Shown: piece by piece, positions 45,341-56,326 of the stretch | Layout: each line of letters opens with the position of its first letter | Position numbering within the stretch: the stretch's first letter is position 1 | Assembly (NCBI GenBank): GCA_000242815.2 | Contig: AHHB01000037.1 | Span: forward strand, 310,001 to 374,000 | Reading direction: 5' to 3' | Length of the DNA: 64,000 bases | DNA from: Janthinobacterium lividum PAMC 25724 | GTDB taxonomy: Bacteria > Pseudomonadota > Gammaproteobacteria > Burkholderiales > Burkholderiaceae_D | Notes under the pieces: model-generated | What the model was told of the DNA's origin: nothing | The model's database searches: none | The model's input: only the letters and a program-made list of their open reading frames with translations | Program-made: the position numbers and the translations under genes

Positions 45341-46234
45341 TCAGCTGAGTTCATTCTGGTAATGATGGCGACTTGTCAGATACAAGCCGCGGCGCAATTC
45401 GACCGGCTTGTCGCCGTAGGTAAACGACACGCGCTCGGAACTGAGCAAGGGCGTGCCGAGATCGATATTCAAGAGCTGCGCGGCGCCAGCGTCGGCGCAC
45501 ACGGCGCGGATCTGCTCGGACGCACGGATCATGCGCGTGCCAAATTCCGTTTCAAACAGGCCATACATCGGGCCCTTGTATTCCACCAGGCGCTCGGCCG
45601 TCAAACCCTTGAAGATCAGGCCGGGCAGCCACAGCTCCTCAAGGACGGTCGGCACGCCGTCGAAATACTGCACGCGTTTGATGAAGATGACGGCGTCGCC
45701 GGACTTCAGCTCCATCAGGCGCGCCACGTCGGCGGGCGCGCGCACGCGCTTGACTTCAATAAACTTGCTTTCAGGATAATGCGGCACGCCTTCGTCCGGC
45801 ACCAGGCGCAGGAAGCGGAAATGCGCGCGCGCCTCATGGTGGGTGGACACAAACGTGCCCTTGCCCTGGCGGCGCATGACGAGGTTCTCGGCGGACAGTT
45901 CATCGATGGCTTTGCGCACCGTGCCCTGGCTGACCTTGAAGCGCCCTGCCAGCTCAACTTCGCTGGGGATCAGCTCGCCCGGCTTCCACTCACCCGTTTG
46001 CAAGCTTTGCGTGATGAGGGCCTTGATCTGCTGATACAGGGGACTGAAGGTGGGCGAGGCAGTGACGGCCGGCGTGGCGACGGGCATCGCAGCAGTGGTA
46101 TTGCTGCTAACAACGACGGCGCCTGGCGTACCAGCGACAGCGGCACCGGGCGCAGCCGGGGAGCTCGCGGTCGGACTGACCGCCCCGCTTGCGGCAGTGG
46201 CATTGTTGGTCAGGTTGGACGAGGCGGAATTCAT
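45341..46234 (-). CDS. GntR/HutC-family regulator facing mdh
   Basis: GntR-type repressor of 297 residues from the ATG at 46234; a GTG at 46252 adds six residues. The first 65 residues are an Ala/Thr/Val/Pro-rich low-complexity tail. The winged helix follows (SPLYQQIKALITQSLQTGEWKPGELIPSEVELAGRFKVSQGTVRKAIDELSAENLV), then a UTRA effector domain (from about 140, HFRFLRLVPDEGVPHYPESKFIEV) of the HutC subfamily. Its place between the sdh operon and mdh suggests control of TCA genes by a metabolite. The perfect palindrome in the divergent gap is its likely operator. Confidence 0.88.
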   Translation of the reverse strand: MNSASSNLTNNATAASGAVSPTASSPAAPGAAVAGTPGAVVVSSNTTAAMPVATPAVTASPTFSPLYQQIKALITQSLQTGEWKPGELIPSEVELAGRFKVSQGTVRKAIDELSAENLVMRRQGKGTFVSTHHEARAHFRFLRLVPDEGVPHYPESKFIEVKRVRAPADVARLMELKSGDAVIFIKRVQYFDGVPTVLEELWLPGLIFKGLTAERLVEYKGPMYGLFETEFGTRMIRASEQIRAVCADAGAAQLLNIDLGTPLLSSERVSFTYGDKPVELRRGLYLTSRHHYQNELS

Positions 46235-46291
46235 AGTCCGCCATTTCAACACAAATCACCGCCCGCGTCCAGTAAAACACTCGCAGTTATC

Positions 46292-46307
46292 TGTCTTATA
46301 TAAGACA
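46292..46307. promoter_or_regulatory. Perfect 16-bp palindrome, candidate GntR operator
   Basis: TGTCTTATATAAGACA is its own reverse complement. It lies 58 bases upstream of the gntR start and 11 bases upstream of the mdh -35 box. The length and AT-rich centre fit HutC-type GntR operators. I found no second copy in the window. Confidence 0.6.
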
Positions 46308-46317
46308 TAAGATATGA

Positions 46318-46346
46318 TTGACAGATACAGATCAGAGGCCTAAACT
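46318..46346 (+). promoter_or_regulatory. Sigma-70 promoter for mdh
   Basis: A consensus TTGACA (46318-46323) is followed after 17 bases by TAAACT (46341-46346). The start site would be near 46353, giving a leader of about 190 bases. An alternative TATCAT with upstream TG lies closer, at 46465-46470. The leader holds no gene and no obvious riboswitch. Confidence 0.6.
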
Positions 46347-46539
46347 GCCCTCGATAAAACTCGTGAACCACCATTTTATGTTGTCGGCCAGCCACTCTGG
46401 CCTTGTGCAGCACTAGCTTGACGGCCGCGTACGCCAGCAATTCGGTGGCGCGTGCCGGTTTTGGTATCATTGTAGCTTTTCCGGATAAGCGTAAGCCCAG
46501 CTTCAAGCCCGTTTTCTTTCCCATTTTTGGAGATTCATC

Positions 46540-47529
46540 ATGGCTAAAACCCCAATGCGTGTTGCAGTAACCGGCGCCGCCGGCCAGATCGGCTACGCTC
46601 TGTTGTTCCGCATCGCCAATGGCGACATGCTCGGCAAAGACCAGCCTGTCATCTTGCAACTGCTTGAAATTCCGGACGAAAAAGCCCAGAAAGCGCTCAA
46701 GGGCGTGATGATGGAAATCGACGACTGCGCCTTCCCGCTGCTGGCCGAGATGACCGCCCACGCCGATCCGCTGACGGCATTCAAAGATGTCGACGTGGCC
46801 GTTCTGGTCGGCGCGCGTCCACGCGGTCCAGGCATGGAACGCAAGGACCTGCTGGAAGCGAACGCGCAAATCTTCACGGTGCAAGGCAAGGCGCTCGACG
46901 CCGTCGCTTCGCGCAATGTCAAAGTTCTGGTCGTCGGCAACCCTGCCAACACCAACGCTTACATCGCCATGAAATCGGCGCCATCGCTGCCAGCGAAAAA
47001 CTTCACCGCCATGCTGCGCCTGGACCACAACCGCGCGCTGTCGCAAGTCGCTGCCAAGACTGGCACCGCCGTCAAGGATATCGAGAAGCTGACCGTCTGG
47101 GGCAACCACTCGCCAACCATGTACGCCGACTACCGTTTTGCTAGCGTCAACGGCAAGGCCGTCAAGGACCTGATCAACGACCAGGAATGGAACGCCAACA
47201 CCTTCCTGCCAACCGTGGGCAAGCGCGGTGCAGCCATTATCGAAGCGCGCGGCCTGTCGTCGGCAGCATCGGCAGCGAACGCCGCCATCGACCACATCCA
47301 TGACTGGATGCTGGGCACCAACGGCAAGTGGACCACCATGGGCGTGCCTTCCGATGGTTCGTATGGCATCCCTGAAGGCACCGTCTTCGGCTTCCCGGTC
47401 ACCACCGACAACGGTGAGTACACCATCGTTCAAGGTCTGGAAATCGATGCCTTCTCGCAAGAGCGCATCAACCTGACCCTGAAAGAATTGACCGAAGAGC
47501 GCGAAGGCGTGAAACACCTGCTGGCCTAA
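46540..47529 (+). CDS. mdh: Malate dehydrogenase
   Basis: Oxidises malate to oxaloacetate with NAD. The 329-residue protein begins [31 protein letters not shown], the type found in Burkholderiales, with the dinucleotide site [11 protein letters not shown]. The substrate loop [22 protein letters not shown] carries the catalytic arginines. [11 protein letters not shown] and [14 protein letters not shown] hold the Asp-His pair. GGAG lies eight bases before the ATG. It is divergent from gntR. Confidence 0.97.
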   Translation: MAKTPMRVAVTGAAGQIGYALLFRIANGDMLGKDQPVILQLLEIPDEKAQKALKGVMMEIDDCAFPLLAEMTAHADPLTAFKDVDVAVLVGARPRGPGMERKDLLEANAQIFTVQGKALDAVASRNVKVLVVGNPANTNAYIAMKSAPSLPAKNFTAMLRLDHNRALSQVAAKTGTAVKDIEKLTVWGNHSPTMYADYRFASVNGKAVKDLINDQEWNANTFLPTVGKRGAAIIEARGLSSAASAANAAIDHIHDWMLGTNGKWTTMGVPSDGSYGIPEGTVFGFPVTTDNGEYTIVQGLEIDAFSQERINLTLKELTEEREGVKHLLA

Positions 47530-47574
47530 GTCCAGTTCTGGCGACGCGGCGCAGACCCGCCGCCCGCCAAGAAG

Positions 47575-47607
47575 GCCGCACCGCGCATGTCGCGGCGCGG
47601 CTGTTTT
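47575..47607 (+). terminator. GC-rich terminator after mdh
   Basis: GCCGCACCGCG (47575-47585) pairs with CGCGGCGCGGC (47591-47601) with one mismatch around CATGT, followed by TGTTTT. It would separate mdh from the CitE-like gene. Confidence 0.65.
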
Positions 47608-47642
47608 ATCAAGTACTCTTTACCTGCAGAAATGCCTTAAGC

Positions 47643-48641
47643 ATGCACCCTTCCGAGGTTTTATTCCAAGGCAAACGCCAGCCGCTATTGCTCGCCGCTT
47701 GCGACCACTACGCCGGCTCTGAAAAGCTGATGCGTAAATCGATTGCTTTGCAACAAGAGCTTGGCCCCCTGTTTGACATCACCTTCGACTGCGAAGACGG
47801 CGCCAGCGCCGGCAGTGAAGAAAGCCACGCCCAGATGATCGCTGGCCTGCTGCTCAGCGACGAAAACCAGTTCAACCGCATCGGCGTGCGCGTGCACGAC
47901 GTCGACAGCCCATTTTTTGCGCGCGACGTGGAAATCATCTGCGCCGCTGCAGCCCGCCTGGCCTATATCGCCGTGCCCAAGGTGGGCGGCGTGCAAGACA
48001 CCATGCTGGCGATCGACCTGATCAACCACCACGCGCGCCGCGCGGGCCGCGACAACTTGCCCGTACATATACTGATTGAAACGCACGGCGCGCTGCGCGA
48101 CGCCTACGCGATCGCAGCCCTGCCCCAGGTCGAATGCCTGTCCTTCGGCATCATGGATTTCGTCTCGGCCCATTATGGCGCCATTCCCGCCGCCGCCATG
48201 CGCACGCCGGGCCAATTTACGCACCCGCTGGTGGTGCGCGCCAAACTGGAAGTGGCAGCCGCCTGCCACGCGCATGGCAAGGTGCCATCGCACAATGTGA
48301 CGACGGACGTGCGCGATTCGGCCGTGGTGGCGAATGACGCCCAGCGTGCAACGGCCGAGTTCGGCTACACGCGCATGTGGAGCATCCATCCGGACCATAT
48401 CAAGCCCATCATCAAGGCCTTCACGCCGCGCCTGTCCGAAGTCAACGAGGCCAGCAACATCCTGACCGAGGCGCAGCGCGCCGACTGGGGACCGATTGCG
48501 CAAAATGGCCGCTTGCACGACCGCGCCAGCTACCGATATTATTGGACCGTTTTGCAACGCGCCAAACTGGCAGGCCTGGGCCTGCCCGAGGCGGCCGCAG
48601 CATTACTTAACGCCCCCTCTTCCAGCACTACTGAAAACTGA
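47643..48641 (+). CDS. CitE-like HpcH/HpaI aldolase-superfamily lyase
   Basis: CitE-like protein of 332 residues, a TIM-barrel lyase fold that acts on acyl-CoA or organic acids. LFDITFDCEDGASAGSEESHAQMI holds the conserved CEDG, and YIAVPKVGGVQDTMLAI and VHILIETHGALRDAYAIAAL hold the metal-binding Glu. No citrate lyase alpha or gamma subunits are near, so it is not the citrate lyase beta subunit. Candidates are malyl-CoA or citramalyl-CoA lyase/thioesterase, or an oxaloacetate-linked activity, given the position between mdh and acnA. No clear Shine-Dalgarno sequence precedes the ATG. Confidence 0.85.
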   Translation: MHPSEVLFQGKRQPLLLAACDHYAGSEKLMRKSIALQQELGPLFDITFDCEDGASAGSEESHAQMIAGLLLSDENQFNRIGVRVHDVDSPFFARDVEIICAAAARLAYIAVPKVGGVQDTMLAIDLINHHARRAGRDNLPVHILIETHGALRDAYAIAALPQVECLSFGIMDFVSAHYGAIPAAAMRTPGQFTHPLVVRAKLEVAAACHAHGKVPSHNVTTDVRDSAVVANDAQRATAEFGYTRMWSIHPDHIKPIIKAFTPRLSEVNEASNILTEAQRADWGPIAQNGRLHDRASYRYYWTVLQRAKLAGLGLPEAAAALLNAPSSSTTEN

Positions 48642-48654
48642 CAGGAATTACACG

Positions 48655-49206
48655 ATGTCCATCTCCAAATTAGCCATAGCCTGCAGCGTTGCGCTGAGCG
48701 CCATGAGCCTCACGCTGGCGCCAGTCAGCTTCGCCGCTACGGATACCAAGGAGCCGGCAAAAGCCAAGGCAGCCAAGGCCAAGCCGAAAGCCAAGGCCAG
48801 CAAGACCACCGATACCAAGGAAGCGCATCCGCTGGCCATGTCGGTGCTCGACAAGGAAGAAGCCGACGAACCCGATACGCTGGGCTCGGCCTCCACCGAT
48901 TTCAACTGTGAACTTGGCAATAAAATTACCATCTACACCAATGCCAGTGACGACAAACACATCGCCCTGCGCTGGAAGAAGCGCCTGCACCGCCTGAGCC
49001 GCGTTGGCACCACCACCGGCGCCAACCGCTTCGAAAACCGCATGTATGGCCTGGTCTGGATCGGCATCCCGGCCAAAGGCATGCTGCTCGATTCCAAGCA
49101 GGGCCGCCAGTTGGCCAATGAATGCAAGGATGCGCAGCAAGCCAAACCGGCCGCCTTGGTGGAAGCTCCGGCCTCGCTGGGCGTCTTGCCAGTCGCCGGC
49201 GGCTGA
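48655..49206 (+). CDS. Secreted MliC-like protein
   Basis: Exported protein of 183 residues with signal peptide MSISKLAIACSVALSAMSLTLAPVSFA, a Lys/Ala-rich stretch (KAKAAKAKPKAKASK), and a C-terminal beta-rich domain. The pattern FNCELGNKITIYTNASDDKHIALRWKKRLHRLSRV followed by GLVWIGIPAKGMLLD and QLANEC resembles MliC/PliC lysozyme-inhibitor folds, including the two cysteines. No enzymatic motif is seen. It starts 13 bases after the CitE-like stop and may be co-transcribed with that gene and acnA. The MliC link is a resemblance only. Confidence 0.7.
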   Translation: MSISKLAIACSVALSAMSLTLAPVSFAATDTKEPAKAKAAKAKPKAKASKTTDTKEAHPLAMSVLDKEEADEPDTLGSASTDFNCELGNKITIYTNASDDKHIALRWKKRLHRLSRVGTTTGANRFENRMYGLVWIGIPAKGMLLDSKQGRQLANECKDAQQAKPAALVEAPASLGVLPVAGG

Positions 49207-49294
49207 TGTGCGTAGCAAGGGCCTCTTCGGGGGCTCAGTCATGTTTTGTAATTTGAATCATCAATAAATAGACGATACCCAACAAGGAGAGGTC

Positions 49295-52015
<2,721 letters not shown>

Positions 52016-52041
52016 TCTGCCCAGCTGTGTAGCAAGACAAG

Positions 52042-52069
52042 AGCGCCGGTTTCGACCGGCGCTTTTTTT
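52042..52069 (+). terminator. Rho-independent terminator after acnA
   Basis: AGCGCCGGT (52042-52050) pairs perfectly with ACCGGCGCT (52055-52063) around a stable TTCG tetraloop, followed by a run of T. Confidence 0.95.
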
Positions 52070-52228
52070 CGTCCCTGCAGCCTGTTTTTCCTTGAAATTT
52101 CGACTATTGGCATGATCTGCAAGGAGCTTCTGTATTGCGTGCGGCCGAATCCTCTACAATACGGTCATCAGGGTTTATCCTTGTTAGCCTGATCTATTTT
52201 TTCCACTTTCCGAGACTCTTACCCCGCT

Positions 52229-53482
52229 ATGCGTCGTCCTTCCAAAGATTCATCCCATAAACTGACTGCCGACAGCCAGCGCCTGGTCACCTTTGCCCAG
52301 GCGATCGTACAGGCAGCCAGCCGTCTCGAAGAGCGGTCCTGGGAACACAGCCTGGATACGCAGCTCCAGAAATTACTCAAAACCGGCCACCAGGACACCA
52401 TCGACAACACCCTGGGCAGCCTGTTCAAGGAAGACTTGAACGCCTACGACGTACTGATGGACTGCGTTGAAGCCATCAGCGAATCGACCGTCATCACACA
52501 TGAAGACGTGCGCTACGATGCCCTGCTGGTGGCCGTGCCCATCCTCGCCTGGACGCGCTTTTCCATCGCCTCCGGCACCATGGCCGGCGACGCGCACGGC
52601 GTGCTGTCGGCGCATTTCGCCGCCCACCTGCTGGCCGATGGCACGAAGATGGCCATGGCGCCAACTTTGTATTCGATCGACCAATTGCCGCGCAGCCACG
52701 TCGAAACGTATACCAAGACGCAGAAACTGGCACTCGCCGCCCTGAAAGGCACAGCCGTCAAGCCCTTGTCCAAAGAAGCGGAAACGGCCCCCTTCCTGGC
52801 CGACACGCGCTACCTGCTGGTAGCCGTGGTGGCGCCAAGCGGCGCACCGCTGTTCCGCTGGCAGACGCCGGCCAGCCAGCTCGACTTCATCGCCGAGCGC
52901 AGCGCCGCCCTGGAACAATGGCGCACGCAGGCGACGCCGACCATCGCCCGCCTGCTGCCCGGCTGCGGCCTGGAGTTGCTGCTGCCAGAGGCGTACTACG
53001 TGGCTTGCCGCGAAGCGGACAAGCTGATACGCCCCGTCTCGGTGCGCGCCGCCGTGCACTTCCTGACGCACACCTTGGCCATCGAAGCGTCGGAACTGCG
53101 CGCCGTCATCGCCGGCTTCGGCGAAGAAGCGGCCGATGGCCAGGTCGATGAGTACCGCATCGCCTTCACCCTGCGCCAGGCACCGGACGTCATCTACGGC
53201 ATCGTCTGGCCCCTGTATGGCCAGGAAGACGAGGATGGCACGCCGATCGAAGGCTTGATCCAGGTCGGCATCGCCGCGCTGGACAAGCAAAAGACGCCTG
53301 TCGATGAAATCATCGAGCACCTGAACGCCGCCGGCGTGACACAGATCAAGCGCCACGCGGAACGTTACGTCGGTGAATACTGCGACGATTGCGGCGCGCC
53401 CCTGTTTGCCGATTCTGTCGGTGAGCTGGCGCACGCGGAAATGCCCGAGGATACGCCACAGGGTACAGAGCATTTCCACTGA
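52229..53482 (+). CDS. DUF2863 family protein
   Basis: Conserved betaproteobacterial protein of unknown function (417 residues), recognised as DUF2863-like from its general sequence and context. The N-terminus is helical (LTADSQRLVTFAQAIVQAASRLEERSWE), and the middle resembles a nucleotide- or ligand-binding alpha/beta domain (DTRYLLVAVVAPSGAPLFRWQ). Near the end YCDDCGAPLFADSVGE contains a single CxxC pair. There is no signal peptide or membrane segment. It stands alone between acnA and a palindromic repeat. Confidence 0.8.
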   Translation: MRRPSKDSSHKLTADSQRLVTFAQAIVQAASRLEERSWEHSLDTQLQKLLKTGHQDTIDNTLGSLFKEDLNAYDVLMDCVEAISESTVITHEDVRYDALLVAVPILAWTRFSIASGTMAGDAHGVLSAHFAAHLLADGTKMAMAPTLYSIDQLPRSHVETYTKTQKLALAALKGTAVKPLSKEAETAPFLADTRYLLVAVVAPSGAPLFRWQTPASQLDFIAERSAALEQWRTQATPTIARLLPGCGLELLLPEAYYVACREADKLIRPVSVRAAVHFLTHTLAIEASELRAVIAGFGEEAADGQVDEYRIAFTLRQAPDVIYGIVWPLYGQEDEDGTPIEGLIQVGIAALDKQKTPVDEIIEHLNAAGVTQIKRHAERYVGEYCDDCGAPLFADSVGELAHAEMPEDTPQGTEHFH

Positions 53483-53491
53483 TGCCGTAAC

Positions 53492-53587
53492 GGTGTTGTC
53501 GGATTACGCCGTACCGGCTAATCCGACCTACGATGCCGGTACGGGCTGTAGGTCGGATTAGCGCGCAGCGCGTAATCAGACAACACC
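53492..53587. repeat. Nested palindromic intergenic repeat
   Basis: Outer arms GGTGTTGTCGGATTACGC (53492-53509) and GCGTAATCAGACAACACC (53570-53587) match with one mismatch. Inner arms GCTAATCCGACCTAC (53517-53531) and GTAGGTCGGATTAGC (53548-53562) match perfectly. The GTAGGTCGGATTA core also occurs, as I recall, in dispersed repeats of other proteobacteria. It looks like a REP/MITE-type element. Confidence 0.75.
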
Positions 53588-53601
53588 ACCAGCGCATGCA
53601 A

Positions 53602-53631
53602 AAAAAGGCGGAACCCCGGTTCCGCCTTTTT
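53602..53631. terminator. Bidirectional terminator between the DUF2863 and CYTH genes
   Basis: AAAAAGGCGGAACC (53602-53615) pairs perfectly with GGTTCCGCCTTTTT (53618-53631). The genes converge here, and the A/T-flanked stem can end transcripts from both sides. Confidence 0.9.
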
Positions 53632-53658
53632 GCATTTCAAGCCGCGTTTATCGCCCCA

Positions 53659-54123
53659 TCACCACTGCGAAAACGGTTGCCGGATCAGGTTCGCGTTGTA
53701 GTAGCGCGCATCGCCCGACACTTCCGCGCCAACCCAATCGGGTTTCTCGAAGGGCTGGTCTTCCGAGGCCAGTTCGATCTCGGCCACCACCAGGCCCGCG
53801 TTAGCCCCCAGGAACTCATCGACTTCCCACACCATGCCTGCGTGTTCGATGCGGTGGCGGACCTTTTCGATCAGCGGCTGTTCGCACAGGCCGTCGAGCA
53901 GTTCAACGGCATCGGCCAGCGCAATCGGATACTCCCACTCGCCGCGCGTTGCGCCCACGTTCGCACCCTTGATGGTCAGCATCGCCTGCTGCCCCTCGAT
54001 GCGCACGCGCACCACGCGCTCGCGCGCGGACGACAAATACCCCTGACGCAGCAAGACGGCCTGCCCCAGGCCACGCCAGGCGTCGCCTTGCAACAAGAAT
54101 TTACGTTCGATCTCGACGCCCAT
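53659..54123 (-). CDS. CYTH-domain triphosphate tunnel metalloenzyme
   Basis: CYTH-superfamily enzyme of 154 residues from the ATG at 54123 (MGVEIERKFLL); a TTG at 54129 adds two residues. EIERKF is the ExExK metal/triphosphate signature. Conserved basic and acidic residues follow: YLSSARERVVRVRIEG, AMLTIKG, GEWEYPI and LVVAEIELASED. Small bacterial members hydrolyse tripolyphosphate or cyclise/hydrolyse nucleotides; the substrate here is unknown. It lies 12 bases downstream of the M14 carboxypeptidase gene. Confidence 0.9.
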   Translation of the reverse strand: MGVEIERKFLLQGDAWRGLGQAVLLRQGYLSSARERVVRVRIEGQQAMLTIKGANVGATRGEWEYPIALADAVELLDGLCEQPLIEKVRHRIEHAGMVWEVDEFLGANAGLVVAEIELASEDQPFEKPDWVGAEVSGDARYYNANLIRQPFSQW

Positions 54124-54135
54124 GATCAACGCCGT

Positions 54136-55257
54136 TCAATCGAGCGACAGCAAGATAGGCTGCAGCATGGCCGCGCCCAGGGCCGCGCTGCGCGCGCCAT
54201 TCCAGCCTACGGCCGGATCGGGCAAGTCGGCGTTTTCCTTGAACGGCATTTCCAGGGTCAGCGCCAGGCAGCCGAAATGGTGACCGATGTATTTCGATGC
54301 CAGCGTCAACATGTCCGACTTGTACTTGCTGGCAGCATAGCCGAACTTGTCCTGGAAATCGGGGCTGGCCTGCTTGTAGCGCTCGATGAAAGCCTTTTGT
54401 TGCGCTGCTTGCTCGGGCGTGAAGTTTTCCAGCATTTCGTTGCCGGCCACAAAGTTGTATGGCAGCGCTTCATCGCCGTGGATGTCGAAGAACATGTCGA
54501 CGCCCGTTGCGTGGATCTCGTTTTTCACACACAGCACTTCCGGGCTCGATTCCAGCGATGGCGTCATCCATTCACGGTTCAGGTTGGCACCAGCGGCATT
54601 CGTGCGCAAGTTGCCGCGGATGGAGCCGTCCGGGTTCATGTTCGGCACGATGTGGAACACGGCGCGCTGCAAAAGCTTGCGCGCGATCGGATTGGCATCG
54701 TCCAACAGGGAATCGATGAGGCCTTCGACAAACCATTCGGCCATCGATTCGCCCGGATGCTGGCGCGCGATGATCCAGATTTTCTTTTCCGCCTGCGGAT
54801 TGCCGATGGTGACCAAATTCATGTCGCGGCCGTCGACCGTGCTGCCCAAATCGGAAACGCGCGCCAGCGGATGCTCGGCCACTTCGCCCAGCAGGCGCAA
54901 ATGGCGTTCCCACGAATACGGTTCGAAGTAGGCGTAGTACACGCTGTCGAGTTCCGGCGTGTGCGAAATGGTCATGACCTGGCCGTCGAACGAGGTCGGC
55001 ACACGGAACCAGTTTTCGCTGTCGTAGCTGGCCACGGCCTGGTAGCCTTCATAGCCGGCCGGATACGTGGCCTGGCCTGCATTGAGGATGCGCAGCGTGC
55101 ATGCCTGGCCGCGCGCGCCTTGCAGGCGGAAGTGGAACCACTGATGGATATCGGCGTGGCTATCCTTGCGCAAGTTCAGCTCGATGGCAGCAAAGCTAGT
55201 GGCGCTCACCACCTCGATGGCACCCGAGTCGAAGTTCTGGCTGATTTTAATGGTCAT
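54136..55257 (-). CDS. M14-family cytosolic carboxypeptidase-like protein
   Basis: Zinc carboxypeptidase of 373 residues with the two-domain layout of cytosolic carboxypeptidases: an N-terminal beta domain (about 1-125, including ADIHQWFHFRLQGARGQACTLRI) and the M14 domain. Zinc ligands are HxxE in IIARQHPGESMAEWFVEG and the His of MFFDIHGDEALPY; the catalytic Glu is in LALTLEMPFKENADLP. Substrate Arg/Asn residues are seen in NMNPDGSIRGNLRTNAAGANLNREW. There is no signal peptide, so it is probably cytoplasmic. Such enzymes often trim C-terminal acidic residues; the target is unknown. It is transcribed ahead of the CYTH gene. Confidence 0.92.
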   Translation of the reverse strand: MTIKISQNFDSGAIEVVSATSFAAIELNLRKDSHADIHQWFHFRLQGARGQACTLRILNAGQATYPAGYEGYQAVASYDSENWFRVPTSFDGQVMTISHTPELDSVYYAYFEPYSWERHLRLLGEVAEHPLARVSDLGSTVDGRDMNLVTIGNPQAEKKIWIIARQHPGESMAEWFVEGLIDSLLDDANPIARKLLQRAVFHIVPNMNPDGSIRGNLRTNAAGANLNREWMTPSLESSPEVLCVKNEIHATGVDMFFDIHGDEALPYNFVAGNEMLENFTPEQAAQQKAFIERYKQASPDFQDKFGYAASKYKSDMLTLASKYIGHHFGCLALTLEMPFKENADLPDPAVGWNGARSAALGAAMLQPILLSLD

Positions 55258-55569
55258 ATAATGATCCCGTCCTAAGTAAGTATTCCGGCTAAGTATTCGG
55301 GCCCCGCCTCGTGGGCTGGCGCCGTTGCGCTGAAAACGCAGTGTAAGCTATCGCGCTATTTTCCGCCCTTTGGCGCCGTTCGCAAAGCCTGGACCGGCGA
55401 TTTATGCAGCAATCAATGGCATCGGTGGAAAAGCGCCGGGCAAAAGGACAAAAATCGGTGCCCTGTCGCGTCCACCGGACAAAAAACTCGATTGTAACAA
55501 TGCCAGACACACTGACGGCCCATCGTCACCCTATAATTCTTGCTTTCATCGCGTTGCCAGGAAAGAGTC
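55258..55569. other. Divergent region between the M14 and TetR genes
   Basis: About 310 bases without a gene. A consensus TATAAT lies at 55532-55537, 32 bases before the TetR start, with only a weak -35 box. The M14 promoter should lie nearer 55300 on the minus strand but is not obvious. Confidence 0.5.
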
Positions 55570-56232
55570 GTGGACAAGAAGTTGACCAATATTCAGGAAA
55601 GAAAATTACGCGAGGCCCATACCCGGCGCGAGCACATCATCGAGGTCGTCAAAGATCTCATCAAGCAGGGGGGCGCGCGCGCCGTTTCCATCCGCAAGGT
55701 GGCCGAGGCGGCCGGCTTTTCCACCACCGTCGTCTACGCCCTGTTCCGCGACAAGGCCACCTTGATCGCCCAGGCCATGGACAAGGACTTGCTGGAACTG
55801 GTGCGCGCCATGCGTGCCGCCTGCACCAACAGCACAGACCCGTGGGAGCGCATCAGCCTGGTCGGCCGCGCCTACATCACGTACGGCTTCCAGCATCCCG
55901 ACGAGTATGCGCTAATCTTTATGGAAAGGCGTCCACATGCGCACATCGACGCCGTCGACGTGGAACACGGCAATATCGAGCAAGATCCCTACGCCTATGC
56001 GCTGCACCTGTTCGGCGAACTGGCACAGGCAGGCAAGGTGCGCCAGGACGCGCCGACGCTGCACGCGATGACGCAAATTTTTTGGCAAGCACTGCACGGC
56101 CTCGTTTCGCTGCGCATCGTCATGGATGCGGGCGACCCATGGACGCCGCACCCGGAGATGAACGCGCATATCGACGACTTGCTGGCAGTCGTGACGACAG
56201 GCATCGGCCTGCGCTTTGCGCCGGCGCTCTGA
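55570..56232 (+). CDS. TetR-family transcriptional regulator
   Basis: TetR/AcrR regulator of 220 residues from the GTG at 55570, with AGGA seven bases upstream; an upstream TTG is less likely. The HTH is REHIIEVVKDLIKQGGARAVSIRKVAEAAGFSTTVVYALFRDKATLIAQAM (about 22-72). The C-terminal ligand domain includes WERISLVGRAYITYGFQHPDEYALIFMERRP. The adjacent genes, an M14 carboxypeptidase divergent and a CoA-transferase convergent, give no firm target. Confidence 0.88.
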   Translation: MDKKLTNIQERKLREAHTRREHIIEVVKDLIKQGGARAVSIRKVAEAAGFSTTVVYALFRDKATLIAQAMDKDLLELVRAMRAACTNSTDPWERISLVGRAYITYGFQHPDEYALIFMERRPHAHIDAVDVEHGNIEQDPYAYALHLFGELAQAGKVRQDAPTLHAMTQIFWQALHGLVSLRIVMDAGDPWTPHPEMNAHIDDLLAVVTTGIGLRFAPAL

Positions 56233-56326
56233 TCCTTCATCTGACGCAAGCTGCGCCAGGCAACAAATGCGCAGGCGCGGCCATGCGCGGGCCAGCCCTG
56301 TCTTTATTTCATTCTTTCAGCGAAGC

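Noticed and set aside
47685-48557. Antisense frame across the CitE-like gene
   Set aside because: The plus-strand product has clear family motifs; the antisense product does not.
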